DNA from: Lamellibrachia satsuma
Taxonomy: Eukaryota; Annelida; Polychaeta; Sabellida; Siboglinidae
Assembly (NCBI GenBank): GCA_033239005.1
Contig: BSQZ01000001.1
Span: 7,757,500 to 7,821,499 of the forward strand
Direction: 5' to 3'
Length of the DNA: 64,000 nt
Part shown: positions 35,801 through 48,000 of the stretch, in pieces
Numbering within the stretch: the first letter of the stretch is position 1
Layout of the letters: every line of letters begins with the position of its first letter
Position numbers and translations under genes: made by a program
Notes under the pieces: model-generated
Databases searched by the model: none
Told to the model about the DNA's origin: nothing
What the model saw: only the letters and a program-made list of their open reading frames with translations

Positions 35801-38800
35801 CAGCGAAACAGAACGTAGCCCGACAAAAGAACATCCACATTTGTACCTGACATACTGGACAAACTGGACCATTTCCTTTTCAAATGTCCAATTGTAACAA
35901 TTTATCATGGTCACTATTTTGTATGACATTGTTTTAACTGTCTCATTGCTCAATGGGTGGCCCAAAAAAATGACAGACTTTATCACACATGACTGACTGC
36001 TGGCAATTATGTGAGGCATCTCAGTGCGTGTCCTGTGCACTGATCACATCCAACTTCATTGATCACATTTAGTGGCATTCCAATGTCAGATCTATTCAAA
36101 TTATTGTGTATACTGAAATTATGTTTAATAAAAAAAAATAGCTAAGAGTGGGGAATATAACAAATAATATCTTAGAAGGGCAGATTTTAATACTCCAATG
36201 TTAGAAATGCTTTAATCAGGGCAGTAAACCATGTGTTGTGTTAGCTACTAATGTGATTGGAACATTATTCATTCATGTTTTAGTCATGTCAAGCGTGTAT
36301 AACAGCAATGCCACGCTTCACCGACTGTTCGAGACATAGCTGTGGAAACAGTTGCGTAGTGTGGCTTATCGCTGGAACCCACAGACAAGTTCACATAACA
36401 CAAGTTTTGTTCAGTTTTCATTGGCTGCTGGTTCATCAGTGAATCAAAGTCAAGCTTCTTTTACTTGTCAAGTTGTGTGTCGCGCTGTGTATCATCTCTT
36501 CTCGGTGTATCTGTTGTCACTAGTGACGGCATACACAGTGTACACACCGACCCGAACACTGAGATGGGTGAGATCAGCCAATCAAGGTCTATTGACTATA
36601 CCAGAGTACCATCTCGAGCACTATGTTTGTCAGGCCTTTTTTGTGGCAGGGCTGACTCTATGGAACACCTTGTCTCCCACAATCTTGGAAGCCAACTCCG
36701 TTACAGCATTCAATCTTTCGTGCAACTTTAGGAACAACATGTTGCTAACTTAAGTGATATTTTAATTACTAGAATGTTATACTTATTTAACTTATTATTT
36801 ATTTAACTTGTTTTTATTTAACTTATTTGCTTAAGGTAGCTGGGGCGGCTAGTGTAAGTTTTCAGTGTTCAGATTTTTTTCTTCATACAGTATAACATGC
36901 TAAAAAATATTGAACTGAATGTCGACACCACAAATAATCACTAGCACCAATGTCATATTTCTCCAATCCATCCTTTAAAAAAACAGTCCTTTTGGAAATT
37001 CCCCTAATTTCTTAGAAACGCTGACAATGTTCCCATGGTAACGACTGCGAGTGCTACGATGTTCAAACCATTGAACATTCGCCATGAAAGCGGAACGTAT
37101 CGTCTGGTTACTGTGATTCCAGTACACATCAGTATTATATCTACCTAACTAAATCATATCTTTAAACTGGCAAATATCAGCGCTAACTCAGTTTATTATG
37201 CCTTTGAACCTATAACGGAAATGGCCTGTGACCTCGACCAGGCGAATGCGCCAGATAACGGGCCAATCAAAATGATCATAAACACACCTTGCCACATGTT
37301 TTTCAGATGGCTGGCATAACCTGATATCGTAGATGACAACACATTACAAATACATGTTCAAGGCCCATTGTGGCGACAAATTAAGGGGACATATCAATAT
37401 TACAAATGGCCATTCTGTTTTGTCAACAATATATAAAACACCAGTGAAAATCGTCAAATTTCATGATATGCATATCTATCGACATTTCTGTTATCACTAA
37501 CAATCAGGAAAAAAGTTACCTACCTGGTAATTTTTTTGTCACAATTTTTTTTTAAACTACAACACTTACGACGCTGCAATTTGACGTATGAACGCATCTT
37601 TCATGTAGGCAACTTTATGCTGTTTGGAATTACGATTGGTGAAGGGTATGTGTCAAAAATACACTGCCACTTTAGGCTGTCATTCAAGTTTTGCTTAATT
37701 CATTCACGGTGGTGTAGCAGACATAATTTGTTTATGTTAACCAAAATACAATTTCGCATTTTGTGGCTATTTTTTTACATTTACAGAAATGTTTTAAAAA
37801 TCTTGTAACATAACCAAATGGAAAAAAAAATTATCTTAAAAACTTCTACTGAAACTACTCAATTCAAGACAGCATAGAACAGCCACCCCAGCTACTTTAA
37901 CTTATATGTTTATCTACTGTATCAACTTAACTTAGTTGTCTAACTTATTTATTTAACTAATGTTTACTTTTCTTTTAAGCACTTTTTATTTTAACCTTTC
38001 AACTTATTTTAAATTAACTTAGGACATCTTGTCAGTGCCTTTGAACAGGTTTTTAACCCGGACACACGACGTGTTACAAATATATCATGTCAAACATTAA
38101 TATGATTATGCACATCTCTACTCTGATGATTCTGATTGATTTGAGAGGAGCCTAAGACAAACACTCACCCAGCAACTGAGGAGAAGACTCTATTACAGCG
38201 GGCAAACTGGCACAGAAACTCTTCATAGCTGAAATGAAAATGAAGTTCTTCATAGAAAAACAAGTATAGTATTGTATCAAATAAAACACTAGAATTTAGA
38301 GAGAAATTTTCAGCAGTTTCTTGATGCTTGCACAGTGTGCCAACCTACCAGCCACCACAACACAAACAGCACTATAACCAATCATAGCCATCCATACACA
38401 AGGAATTTAAAATGGTCTTGGGGAAAAATAATACAATGACGACAGACATCTTTCAGTGACTTTAAAGTACCAATCTAAATTAAGTGTGACATACCAACTA
38501 TATTTCACTGGTTCAGTTTAATATAGCAGACATAGTAGATAGTAACATTAACATATTTTTACTTGTACTCATATTTTGCAAGTGTAGTTTTAAACAGAAT
38601 GTTCCATAATCATAATAACAGTTTTCTAATTCCACTCCACCCTGATCACAACACCCCACCCTTGTGGTGACACAGGATGACCTCTTGTACTCACGGGGTC
38701 ACCAATTCCTCCAGTTCTGTGTCAGTGACACTGATTTGTTTCCAACGCAGATTACACCGAATGTTCCCTTCTTCAAAGAACGGATCATCCAGGGGTATTC

Positions 38801-38879
38801 GCCTCTGCAAGGGTTTCCATGGGAACGGGAAACGGGGCGTTCCAGTGGCAGTTTGTTTGTCGTCAGGCATGTCATCCAT
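32653..38879 (-). CDS. ZNF511: ZNF511-like C2H2 zinc-finger protein, complete, 6 coding exons, 278 aa
   Basis: Coding exons in order: 38879-38695, 38228-38169, 35252-35111, 34227-34103, 33646-33491, 32821-32653; 837 bases, all GT-AG, all phases agree. Three fingers: C68-C73-H86-H91 (C-x4-C-x12-H-x4-H), C95-C98-H111-H116, and C132-C137-H150-H155. Family marks: FFEEGNIRCNL near residue 33, HLLDVHLQEWHD, YQCLVESCSEKF, KDHLIGQHKYPAHFRFD and near the end VPKCIQFGQGAQRGF. Human ZNF511 is 252 aa with the same order. Predicted nuclear; its molecular role is poorly known. The region between finger 3 and the FGQG motif is acidic and Ser/Thr-rich. The start is the first Met of exon 1; an upstream untranslated exon is likely because an acceptor-like TTAATTTCAAG lies 10 bases before it. 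Confidence 0.93.
32945..33060 (+). repeat. Dispersed repeat copy (ZNF511 intron 5)
   Basis: CATGGTAAACTAATGGATGA then CTAAGC is shared, inverted, with 9041-9070 and, less closely, with 50820-50850. Right end reads ATATACACCACTGC. Confidence 0.6.
33089..33175. repeat. Short tandem repeat, about 22-25 bp period
   Basis: AACACTACAGAGTCGAACAC recurs with changes about four times. Confidence 0.7.
33491..33646 (-). CDS. ZNF511: ZNF511 exon 5
   Basis: Low-conservation linker KNKKDQSKDKVSDSMDVDAS onward to STRTFSYK. Donor GTATTG at 33490 was chosen over an earlier GTTACA because only it keeps frame and the length of the block before FGQG. Confidence 0.82.
34103..34227 (-). CDS. ZNF511: ZNF511 exon 4
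   Basis: Residues 130-170: YQCLVESCSEKFATAKQRKD and HKYPAHFRFDRAK; acceptor GCTGCAG, donor GTAATG. Confidence 0.93.
35111..35252 (-). CDS. ZNF511: ZNF511 exon 3
   Basis: Residues 82-129: YEMHYNAAHRNVCRECSRSF and HLLDVHLQEWHD. Donor GTTCGC is non-consensus but GT. Confidence 0.93.
35350..36115 (-). repeat. Dispersed repeat, copy inverted relative to 43870-44425
   Basis: 35755-36113 matches 43870-44300 in reverse complement (for example TGTCCAATTGTAACAATTTA, GCTGGCAATTATGTG, AGTGGCATTC-CATGTCAGATC). 35385-35475 matches 44315-44425 likewise, so 35480-35750 appears to be an insertion in this copy. Confidence 0.8.
36500..36755 (+). mobile_element. CR1-type LINE 3' end fragment (ZNF511 intron 2)
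   Basis: The frame reads LRWVRSANQGLLTIPEYHLE, AFFVAGLTLWNTLSPTI and VTAFNLSCNF, the C-terminal pattern of CR1-like reverse transcriptases (LRSA.QGLL, AFSVAGPTLWNSLP, FK..LK). Antisense to ZNF511. Confidence 0.85.
36835..37896 (+). mobile_element. TTAA-flanked MITE family, longer copy (ZNF511 intron 2)
   Basis: Flanked by TTAA at 36831-36834 and 37897-37900. Inverted ends GGTAGCTGGGGCGGCT and AGTAGCTGGGGTGGCT. Homologous over most of its length to 48146-48762, plus about 500 internal bases that copy lacks. TTAA duplications point to a piggyBac-type mobiliser. Confidence 0.8.
38169..38228 (-). CDS. ZNF511: ZNF511 exon 2 (60 bases)
   Basis: Too short to show as an open frame; found from the first half of finger 1, YEEFLCQFARCNRVFSSVAG. 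Acceptor TTTCAG, donor GTGAGT, phase 1 to 2 fits both neighbours. Confidence 0.9.
38695..38879 (-). CDS. ZNF511: ZNF511 exon 1
   Basis: Residues 1-61, starting MDDMPDDKQ, with DDPFFEEGNIRCNLRW. Donor GTGAGT. Upstream the frame is open for 12 codons to a TAG, so a slightly longer N-terminus through another exon is not excluded. Confidence 0.85.
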
Positions 38880-39462
38880 CTTGAGAATCCTTGAAATTAA
38901 GCAGGTTAAGATGCACTACGACAAAGTCTCAAACTTCAAAGATGAGAGTTGAGAGAATCCTAAAAAAAAATGGACTGATGCAGAACTTCATAAAGAACTC
39001 AAGGAAATGAGTGCTGATAATCAATGCAAGGCACTCGTCCATTTTTCCAGTTTGCTATAGTATTTGGGCGAACTTCTCGCTTCTCTTAATTATTAGTTGC
39101 AACACAGATACGTGACTGTGTTGGAAGAACCAAATAGACACATACGTTTCCTACAGCTACATAGTACCAGTAGTAGTACTACTGCATCTGGGGTGGTTAA
39201 CTCTGCCTACTGATAATCAACTTGTAAGTTGTATGTGACAGCAGTTGCAGACCAAATTGTCAGCTCGATGTACCAATAAGTATACTGCTTAGTGTGGTTG
39301 TTGTTTAAAAAAAATCTGAAGAAACCTTTGTGCATGGGATCAATATTTGAAACAACTACCAGTTATTTCATCCATCGAGTGCAAACAAATTGTTAGAAAG
39401 GTTAGTTTGAGTGAACTACTCACCAATATCAACCGACAGAAACATATGTATATATATATATG

Positions 39463-39505
<43 letters not shown>

Positions 39506-40313
39506 AGGCCAGTACCAGAGTTTACCTTAAAAGAAAGAGCGTCTTTGAAAATGCCATTAGATTATTTTCTTTAGTGATTTTTAAAAATAGTTACATACAG
39601 GGACTGTACATTTTCATCTGATAAAGTGAAATATGGCATATTTACCAAATGCAGCGATGTATCAAACCAGTAAAGCAACCTAGCAAATAATGCCAAACTA
39701 AATATACGAAAATATGTCTCAAAAACTTGTTTATGCATCATTTTTCTTTGAATAAGTTAACTTCAGAGGTCAGACCACAGTGCAAAATTGCATTGGTGGT
39801 CATGTTAACATTTTGTCTGATTATAAGAAAACATGACCCCTAAAAACTCAAAAAATAATTCACAGCAGCTGCCATCATCTCATTAACATGCTGACCAAGT
39901 TTTGTCAAAAAAGTATGCCTCCAGCTTTTTAAAATGCCCCCACACAGCGATGCCCATCAATATTTACAAAAATAGTCATGTATGCGCCCATGTGGCCCAT
40001 AGCAGAAATTTAATAATGCGCCCATGTGGCACATAGCAGAAAAAAATCCACAAATCCATCTGCCTGTTAAAGTCTCACAAAAATGCACTATTTCACAGCC
40101 AATAGCTTCTACAAATAAATCTATGAATATACCTGCTCAACTGTACTTATGTCACATCATATGAATTGTTTAATTTCACATATCACAAATTAATACACCC
40201 TACATTCGTGTGAAACAATAAACAGGAAGGTCAACTGTGGTCTTACCCCTTTAATCTTTGTCAGATGTTGATACTCCCACTCCCAGTGATCGGTGTAATA
40301 TGATTATATAATT
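38880..40313. other. Between ZNF511 and HMBS, no gene recognised
   Basis: Contains a TA microsatellite (39446-39503) and otherwise nothing recognisable; if ZNF511 has an upstream untranslated exon this is its intron. Confidence 0.45.
39446..39503. repeat. (TA)n microsatellite
   Basis: Alternating TA with few interruptions. Confidence 0.92.
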
Positions 40314-41344
40314 CAGGACTGGGGTCAATTCCATTTAAGCAATTCCATTTCCTTTCAATTTAATCAATCCCAACTCAATTAATTTTTTATTCATTTTTTA
40401 TTCTTTTTTTCTTCTTCATTTGTTATCATAAAAAATAATTCATTTTTCTTCTTTTTTATTCCAATTCCAACTCAAATCCTTCAATTCCAATTCCAGCCCA
40501 GTTACATTCAAATTCAATACCAATTCTGAATTAATTCTATGGGAGTTTGTCCAATGTAAATGTATGGGATAATAGTAAAATGTATTAGAAATTTTTTTTC
40601 TGTAATAGTAATACAGGAACTTTTTTCAAAAGGAAGAATAAATAAAGTAATATATAATAGTATATTACTTTTCTATTACATCTATTGCTGCAAACTTTAA
40701 AAATATCGGGTTTGCTTCCTTGTTATTCCGACTACTAATAAATATAAACAATGTACAGACAATGGCCGAGGCATTATTCAAACAACTGAACAAACAAGGC
40801 TGATCATTTTATGGTTTCAGAAATACCTGTTCAATGAAACAATGCAGATGTAGCAAGCCAATTACTAATTGCTGGTTTGTCACATGCAGGCAGACAACAA
40901 ATGTTATCTTTGATCAGGAGCTGCAACCTGTATTGAATTCAAAGTAAGCTCAACACACCCCACCACAGTTTGATATGAGAACTTCTGAGTTCTTTTTTCA
41001 AATTGCCAAATGGTAACATTGCCAAGCAGACCTTTGTTCAAATTTAGAAAAAAAATAATGTTGTCACCTCAGATCTTCAAATGGTGTACAAATGTATGTT
41101 TAGCTGCTACAAAAACGTTGGGTTCATATGCAATTCTATGGTTGGATTGAGGACCACACTGTCATTGGAAATAAAACCAGATCGCACCAGCACAGGAAAA
41201 TGAGGTTCAATTAATTTATTTCAATTCCAATTCAACCTACTCAAAAACTTTCAATTCGAATTCCGCTTGGTGAAAATCTGTCAATTCCAATTCAGGAATT
41301 GAATTTAATAATTCCAATTCATTTTTGAATTCACCCCAGCTTTG
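40314..41344. mobile_element. Inverted-end element rich in AATTCC micro-repeats
   Basis: Left end CAGGACTGGGGTCAATTCC and reversed right end CAAAGCTGGGGTGAATTC are relatives of the hAT-like ends at 11211 and 11781. Next to both ends lie many AATTCC/AATTCA units, inverted relative to each other. No clear target duplication; no coding capacity. Confidence 0.5.
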
Positions 41345-41384
41345 TTTTATATCGGACTAATGGCGTTTTAATGTGACATCCAGC

Positions 41385-41964
41385 GAGATCACAAAGTGAG
41401 GCAAAATCTGGCGTGAGGCGAAAATACGCCGGAGACTATAATTATATGATTTTTCATAAGCGTAACCGTAAACATTAAATTTGTTATCTTATTATCGCCC
41501 ACAAACAGTTTTCAATATCCAATTTTTACCCATATCCCCCATGACAACCACTTTTTAGCGACAATAAATCAATTTACCATTGACATACCCTATAAACGCA
41601 CAAGTTACACCTGTGTATGTCTGCAATAATCAAAGAAGCTGAACGCATGCACGAAACCGCAGAACTGTAGCCTTTCCGTGTTCGCAGAACATTCGCCAGA
41701 TGACACCACTAGTCCTTCTGTTAGCCACGCCTCCTGAAGGATGAAGTAACAACTTCCGGCTGTCAGTGAAGACACGCCCGACTGCGGTCGAAGGCCGGCG
41801 CCGTAATCCGAGTGTCGTGTCGTACGTATATCGTGACATTACTCGGTCGCTGTTGATGAAAATATAAAGTTCACGACGTGTCGTGTTAGCAGCAACCACG
41901 TGGGTGCTATAGGGTCTGCGTCAACCGACGGAGACGCTCACAATCGGTGTTATTCAGAGCAGAC
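41385..41964. promoter_or_regulatory. Likely HMBS promoter, perhaps shared with ZNF511
   Basis: CG dinucleotides are frequent at 41640-41960 (GGCCGGCGCCG, GTCGTGTCGTACG). TATAAAG at 41863-41869 is about 100 bases before the HMBS ATG, and an E-box CACGTG is at 41897-41902. ZNF511 starts in the other direction, 3.1 kb away. Confidence 0.5.
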
Positions 41965-42012
41965 ATGACGGAACCGAAGAAGGTGATCAAGGTGGGGTCC
42001 AGGAAAAGCGAG
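41965..42012 (+). CDS. HMBS: HMBS exon 1
   Basis: [16 protein letters not shown], 16 codons; the start lacks the longer N-terminus of the human housekeeping form and is closer in length to the erythroid form. Confidence 0.93.
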
Positions 42013-45000
42013 GTAAGTACTGCAAGCACAGCCAAGACTCCAGCAGAGTCAAAGGCGGTGTTTTCATTCACAATTTTGTTATGGTTATGAATATTAATAT
42101 TTCATTAATAATCTAACGTGAACTGGTTGCTTTCTAGTAAGGGAATGGCGCATTATTGTCTTTAATTATCCATGTTTATGCAGTTTGTCAAGATATAAGT
42201 AGTATTGGCTATTGCTTGGCAGAGCCAGAGGTCAGTATACGTAGTTTGTGCCATTCATGACTACCTTGACGTTCGCGGAGTGCGGTATGCAATGATCACG
42301 CTACCGTTTAGGCCCAAACATACGCTGTAACAGTTATGGATACAGAAATCGACAGAAGTGGAAATGCTGTGTTGTAATGATAAAAACGCAACAGTTGTAA
42401 CTCGTACGTGGCAATTTTAATATGACAAACCTTGGTCTTGTGTTAACAATCGATCTGTTCAAGATAAGTATCGTGTTACCCGCTTTTGAAAATAAACATC
42501 GCTGATCAGATCCATAAAGTGCATGCCCATCTATCGCGCAGATCGACAATGAGATCTAACTGGATTACTAGACAACTCGTTTACTCAGAATTAGATACTG
42601 GACCACTTTGCAGGGTCTGTAGGTGTTTGTTATTAACAGCTACCATTGACATTGAAGTCCCCAGCCGGTCAACACTCATGATTGTACAAGAGCAATTAGG
42701 AGATCTACAGTTTGAGATGCAGCAGGGTCCAACTGCCACTAGACTCAGTGTTGTGTGCACTTATAATGGTGTTACTTACAACAGCACATCACCATAACAA
42801 AAACTAAATTATAAATACAGCACTTAAAAAATCAACTACAATTACATCACTTCAAAAAATCAAATACAATTACAGTGCTTCAACAAAATCAGTTGCAATA
42901 CTACTTGAGAGGTCTACTGCAATAGTTCAGACATAGGTTGAACACTGTTTAATAAAGGAAGATTACAAGTACCACTACTGCTCATTTTTATAGATAAGGT
43001 TTTTGGTGAATTCCACCAGGGTTCAGTTACAAGGACCAGTTAGAGTTACAACGACCAGTTAGAGTTACAACGACCAGTTACAGTTACAAAACCTCATACA
43101 AACTCAATTACAAAAATATAATGTTCTACAACATCAGTTACAATTATGCGTTCTACAACATCAATTACAACTATGCTGTAATTATAATTAATTACACTGT
43201 AATTGTAATTAATTACACTGTAATTGTAATTAATTACACTGTAATTGTAATTAATTACAACTTCCTTTATTGACCCCCACCCCTGGGCACTAGTACTAGC
43301 TAATCAACATGAATGGCTAGACTTCTAATTAAGGCGTCCCTATTTTACAACATCAACATGTGTCATCTACGGTCAAGACGTCCTAGAGTAGAATTCATGG
43401 GTGTGTTCATGTGTCTGATTCAGAGTAGTAGCACTCCAAAACAGTCCATGATTCAGCAGATGGACAGACATAAAGCCCAGATACAACATATAAACTTAGC
43501 AGTGATATGTTTGTTATGTCTTTGTTATAATTGAAGGTCATAAAAATATTTGTATGAGACATGGCTGACATATGTAGGCCTATATCAGGATTTAACAAGA
43601 TTTAAATCCAAAGCAAACAACCCTGAGATATATGGTAAGTGGACAAGTATGAACAAGAATAGCTATTCCTGTTGATTAGCTAGTACTTTAATGGACTTTT
43701 AGTTTGTACACGTAGTGATTAGCGTAAGCTAGAAACTGGCGCATCAAAGAACTTTTATTTATTTATTTATTTATTTATTTACAAGGAAGCCGTTGGCTTA
43801 CCCACAGTGAGTGTAGTTATCGAGAGTCCAATAATTTTTTATCTAGTCATCATCATTTCAGCATGCACAATGGTTTGAATAGATCTGACATGAGAATGCC
43901 ACTAAATGCGATTAATGAAGTTGTATGTGATCAGTGCACTGGACAATGCACTGAGATGCCCCACATAATTGCCAGCAGTCAGTCACATGTCTGTCATTCT
44001 TTTGGGCCACACATTGAGCAATGAAACAATTGAAACAATGTCAGACAAAATAGTGACCATGATAAATTGTTACAATTGGACATATGAAAAGCAAATGGTC
44101 CAGTACGCCCAGTACATAAATTGATAAAGTTGGACATTTGAAATGCAGATGGTCCAGTATGCCCAGTACATAAATTGTTACAATTGGACATTTGAAAAGG
44201 AAATGGTCCACTTTGTCCAGTATGTCAGATACAAATGTGGACACTCTTGTCATGTTACAATTTAACAGTTTGCTGGTCAGCCTAACCAGGTCAGGATGTA
44301 GGTGAGTTTGCATATATTATTGTGATGCCACCCCAGCCTAGAAGTGAAAAATGATGCCTCAGAAATGCATTATGAATGCATAAGAAACGTTGGGCTGGTG
44401 AATAGACGTGATCATACTTGTCACTAATAATGCATTGTGACAGAGTAAGTCACAGAAGGAACGCTTGTCTTTTTTATGTTATTACCAAACTAGCTGGATC
44501 AATCTCATACCCTGATTTAAAACAAACCTGTAAAATCCGTCTTCATACGTAATGAACTTGGTGTGGTAATGTTTTTCCGGTGAATTTGATCACAGTTTCA
44601 AAAGGAATGTTAACGTGGAATTAGTCTTTATGTCCACTGGACCTAAGGCACCATGGAATATGTTTACAGTAATTTCCAGTCACTGATCTTTTGCACTGGA
44701 GTAATAATGCAAGAAACCTTTGTTCCATATTTGATGAATGCCACATTATTTGTGAACAGACTGAGCTCTTGCTTCGGGTCTTGTTTCATAGTTTTGTCTT
44801 TGTTATGCTTTATATGTCAACATCGCAACAACGTACACCCCCGGAACTGAACTCTCAAGATGTAAAGACGAATGACGCGGGGAATTTTTATTTACTGTCC
44901 ATAAATCTACTTTATAAATATTCCTTAATATTAAAATAATAGTCTAAGAACACCAAAAGAAGACAAACCAAACTGATCTATCAACATGTAAATTGGTCTC

Positions 45001-48000
45001 GTGGTCTTTATTCAAAACAAGGACAAACAAACTTTATTCAAACTGCCACACATACCCTTTGTTGCAATTTGGACAAATCTTCTCATGTCTACCCCTTCAA
45101 ATGATGTACATACTTGGGGGGGCGGGGTAATGTTTAGTAACTGGTAGACTAACTACATTTAGATATTGGTTTAATAGGTATTGTTATATCAAAGCATGTG
45201 GTTTTTGAATTGTTAATTGCAGTTAAGAAGGGACTCCAAGCAAAAACTGATTTTATGAGTCATACCATGTCTGTATCTTTGTAAAAGGGAGGGGTTCATA
45301 AAAGGTAACCGTATGTTTGGGAATGGAAATGTAATCCATCACCAATGTACTCATACTTGTATTCATAAAAATATACTCAGACCCATGTCTGGATGATGTT
45401 ACATGCAATTTTTTGGGAAGTAATTTAACTTTAAAACCAACGACCCATCGTCGGTCGGATAGGTAATTCCGCCAAACGCCATTTGAAGTTTGGTGGGGCA
45501 TGTCTAGTTCCCAGAAAGACATCAACCAAGACAGGAAGTGTGATGAACTACAAATGATTCAGTGTACATTCACACATGGCGTGGGAAAAACTTAAAGATC
45601 CATGTTTCAACAGGTTGATCTGCCAGGGGTAGCGTAGTACTATTACCACCCCTGGCTAGCGAGGACGCATATAGCATAGATCTATCATTAATAGAGATGA
45701 ACAAACTTTTTGCAGTGTTCTAGGATATATGCAATACACATGCACTGCTACATGCACCTGACGACCAGACTTGGGAGATATGTGATTCTCAGGGCCAGTA
45801 AACATCATCAATAGAGGGTGTTTGTTTAAAAAGAGTGTCTTAGATAAACCTGATAGTTGCACTCCATACTGAAAGCCATGGAGCAAAGTCCCACCATTGA
45901 GTCCAGGTGATATTGTGTCTGCTAGATGCAACAATCAAGATCACTGATAGTGAAGCTGTAGAATGACTAAGAAATTTGCTTCCTTTCCTGGTACTATACC
46001 AATGGCAAATTGTGTCCATCCGGTGAATATTTGTGTCAATGGTTCTGAATCATATCAGGGACTTAAGTAGCAGTATGATGGTATCATTTACTCATCAATG
46101 GCAGGTATCTGCAGTTGACAAGTGGAGATGGAAATGTTACAACCATGAATGACTTGAGATAGTAAGATCTCAGTGCACACTATTTATTATAGTGGACACA
46201 AGGGTCAACTTAGGTCATTTTAGTTCGCATTTTAATGACTTGTAAGTTGTATTTGTGGGAACGCATCGTTATACATAAATAACACGTGCCTTTGTTACTC
46301 TTCGAATCTTCTGTCGTTTATTTTTCAAATGTGTTATTATTACTATATCATACAAGATGTACTCATACTTATACTTGTACTCATAGAAATGTACTCGTAC
46401 TCATACTCAGCTTTTAGCAATGTACTCGTACTCATACTCATACTTTACTCATGAAAATATACTTGGCCCCAGGTCTGCTTCAAAGTATATTAAATGTAAT
46501 GAGATCTTTGTAGCAGTTGTCAAATTTGTCTCAAAAGATCGCATGTGGGTGAACTCTTCAAAATATTATGTTGCATAGAAATATTAATATCGTAGACAAT
46601 CTTGTCTTTTGTCTATGTTTGTCACACGTCTATGTAATACACTATTAGGTGAGTTCATCCAGTCTGGTTATTCAAACAGTCCTGATGGGAGGCAGGGAAG
46701 AATGGATGAAGAAAGGCACGGACGAATGGATGGAGAGAAGCAGGGAAGGAGGGAGGCAGGGAAGAATGGATGAAGAAAGGCAGGGAAGAATGAATGAAGA
46801 GAGGCAGGGAAGGAGGGAGGCAGGGAAGAATGGATGAAGGGAAGGAGGGATTCAGGGAAGAATGGATGAAGAAAGGCAGGGAAGACTGGATGAAGAGAGG
46901 TAGGGAAGGATGGAGGCAGGGAAGAAAACAAGGAGGTGGAGACAGAGGATGAAGGAAGGAGAGGGAAGCAAAGGATGGGCAAGTTGGAGAAGGAGCTGAG
47001 GAGGGAGCAGGCTGGGGAGGGCAGCGGAGAATGAGTCAACCCAGGGAAATATGTTCTCTGAAACTATGACGATAATATTGCAACATAAATCAGTGTCACA
47101 TATAACATATGAAGCTTATTATGAAAGTCATGACATTAAAATGAAGTCTCAGAAGATTGCATGTCGGTGAACTCATCAAAATATTCTGTTGCATAGAAAT
47201 GTTAATATCGTAGACAATCTGGTCTTTTGTCTATGTAATACACTATTAGCTGAGTTCCCTCAGTCTGGTTATTCGAACATGACAGTCCTGAGGCCCTTGA
47301 AGGAGGGATGCAGGGAAGAATGGAAGCAGGGATGCTGGAAAGAACGGATGAAGAGAAGCAGGGAAGGAGGATACATTAATTATCTAATAAAAAAAATTAC
47401 AGTGGTATTTAATGTCACCATGAATGCAACTGCTATTTGTAAAAGTCTCCATTGCTGTTGCTTAGACACTGTAATTGGATCTGATGATGATCCTCTGTCA
47501 TCCAGGACAGCTAGAGTAATTGTTTGGTTTAGTGACCAGGAAACAATGAAGACCTCAGAGTGTGGACTTTGTGTGACAATTGTCTTGGTGGTACTTTAGC
47601 ACAGACTGGTCAATGCCAGACAATGTCTGCAGCTGGGTCCATGTTTAATTGTCACATGTCATTCATGTAGCTCAAGTCTAGGTTACCCTGTAACACAGAC
47701 CAGGCGTTTCTGTGTCAAAGGTCAATCGGCTCATTTACATAACAATGTCTTGAGTCTTGCACGTGTCTTTTTAAACTGTTGGTAGATTTTATGATGTAGC
47801 TTTGGAGTTTTTATCATGCGATCGTTTTATATAATATAAACTTTGTCTAAATTCTACCATATGGTCAATAAGTTAGAATAGCACCGTGGCCCAAATGTGT
47901 TTTTAATTAAACATAATTGTTTAATATAATCAGGCCATTGTCTGGGAATATCGACCTTGCTATTCCAGCATGCAACATGAGATTCAAGACAAGACACTCA

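Noticed and set aside
41630..41899. 89-codon minus-strand frame upstream of HMBS as ZNF511 N-terminus
   Set aside because: No similarity to the ZNF511 start and no junction that keeps frame to exon 1; more likely promoter sequence.
43755..44313. Tandem, evenly spaced repeats as a CRISPR array
   Set aside because: Units of 54 bases have no distinct spacers, and the genome is clearly animal.
46649..47039. Arg/Glu/Met-rich and Ser/Pro-rich frames
   Set aside because: Translations of the homopurine tract on each strand.
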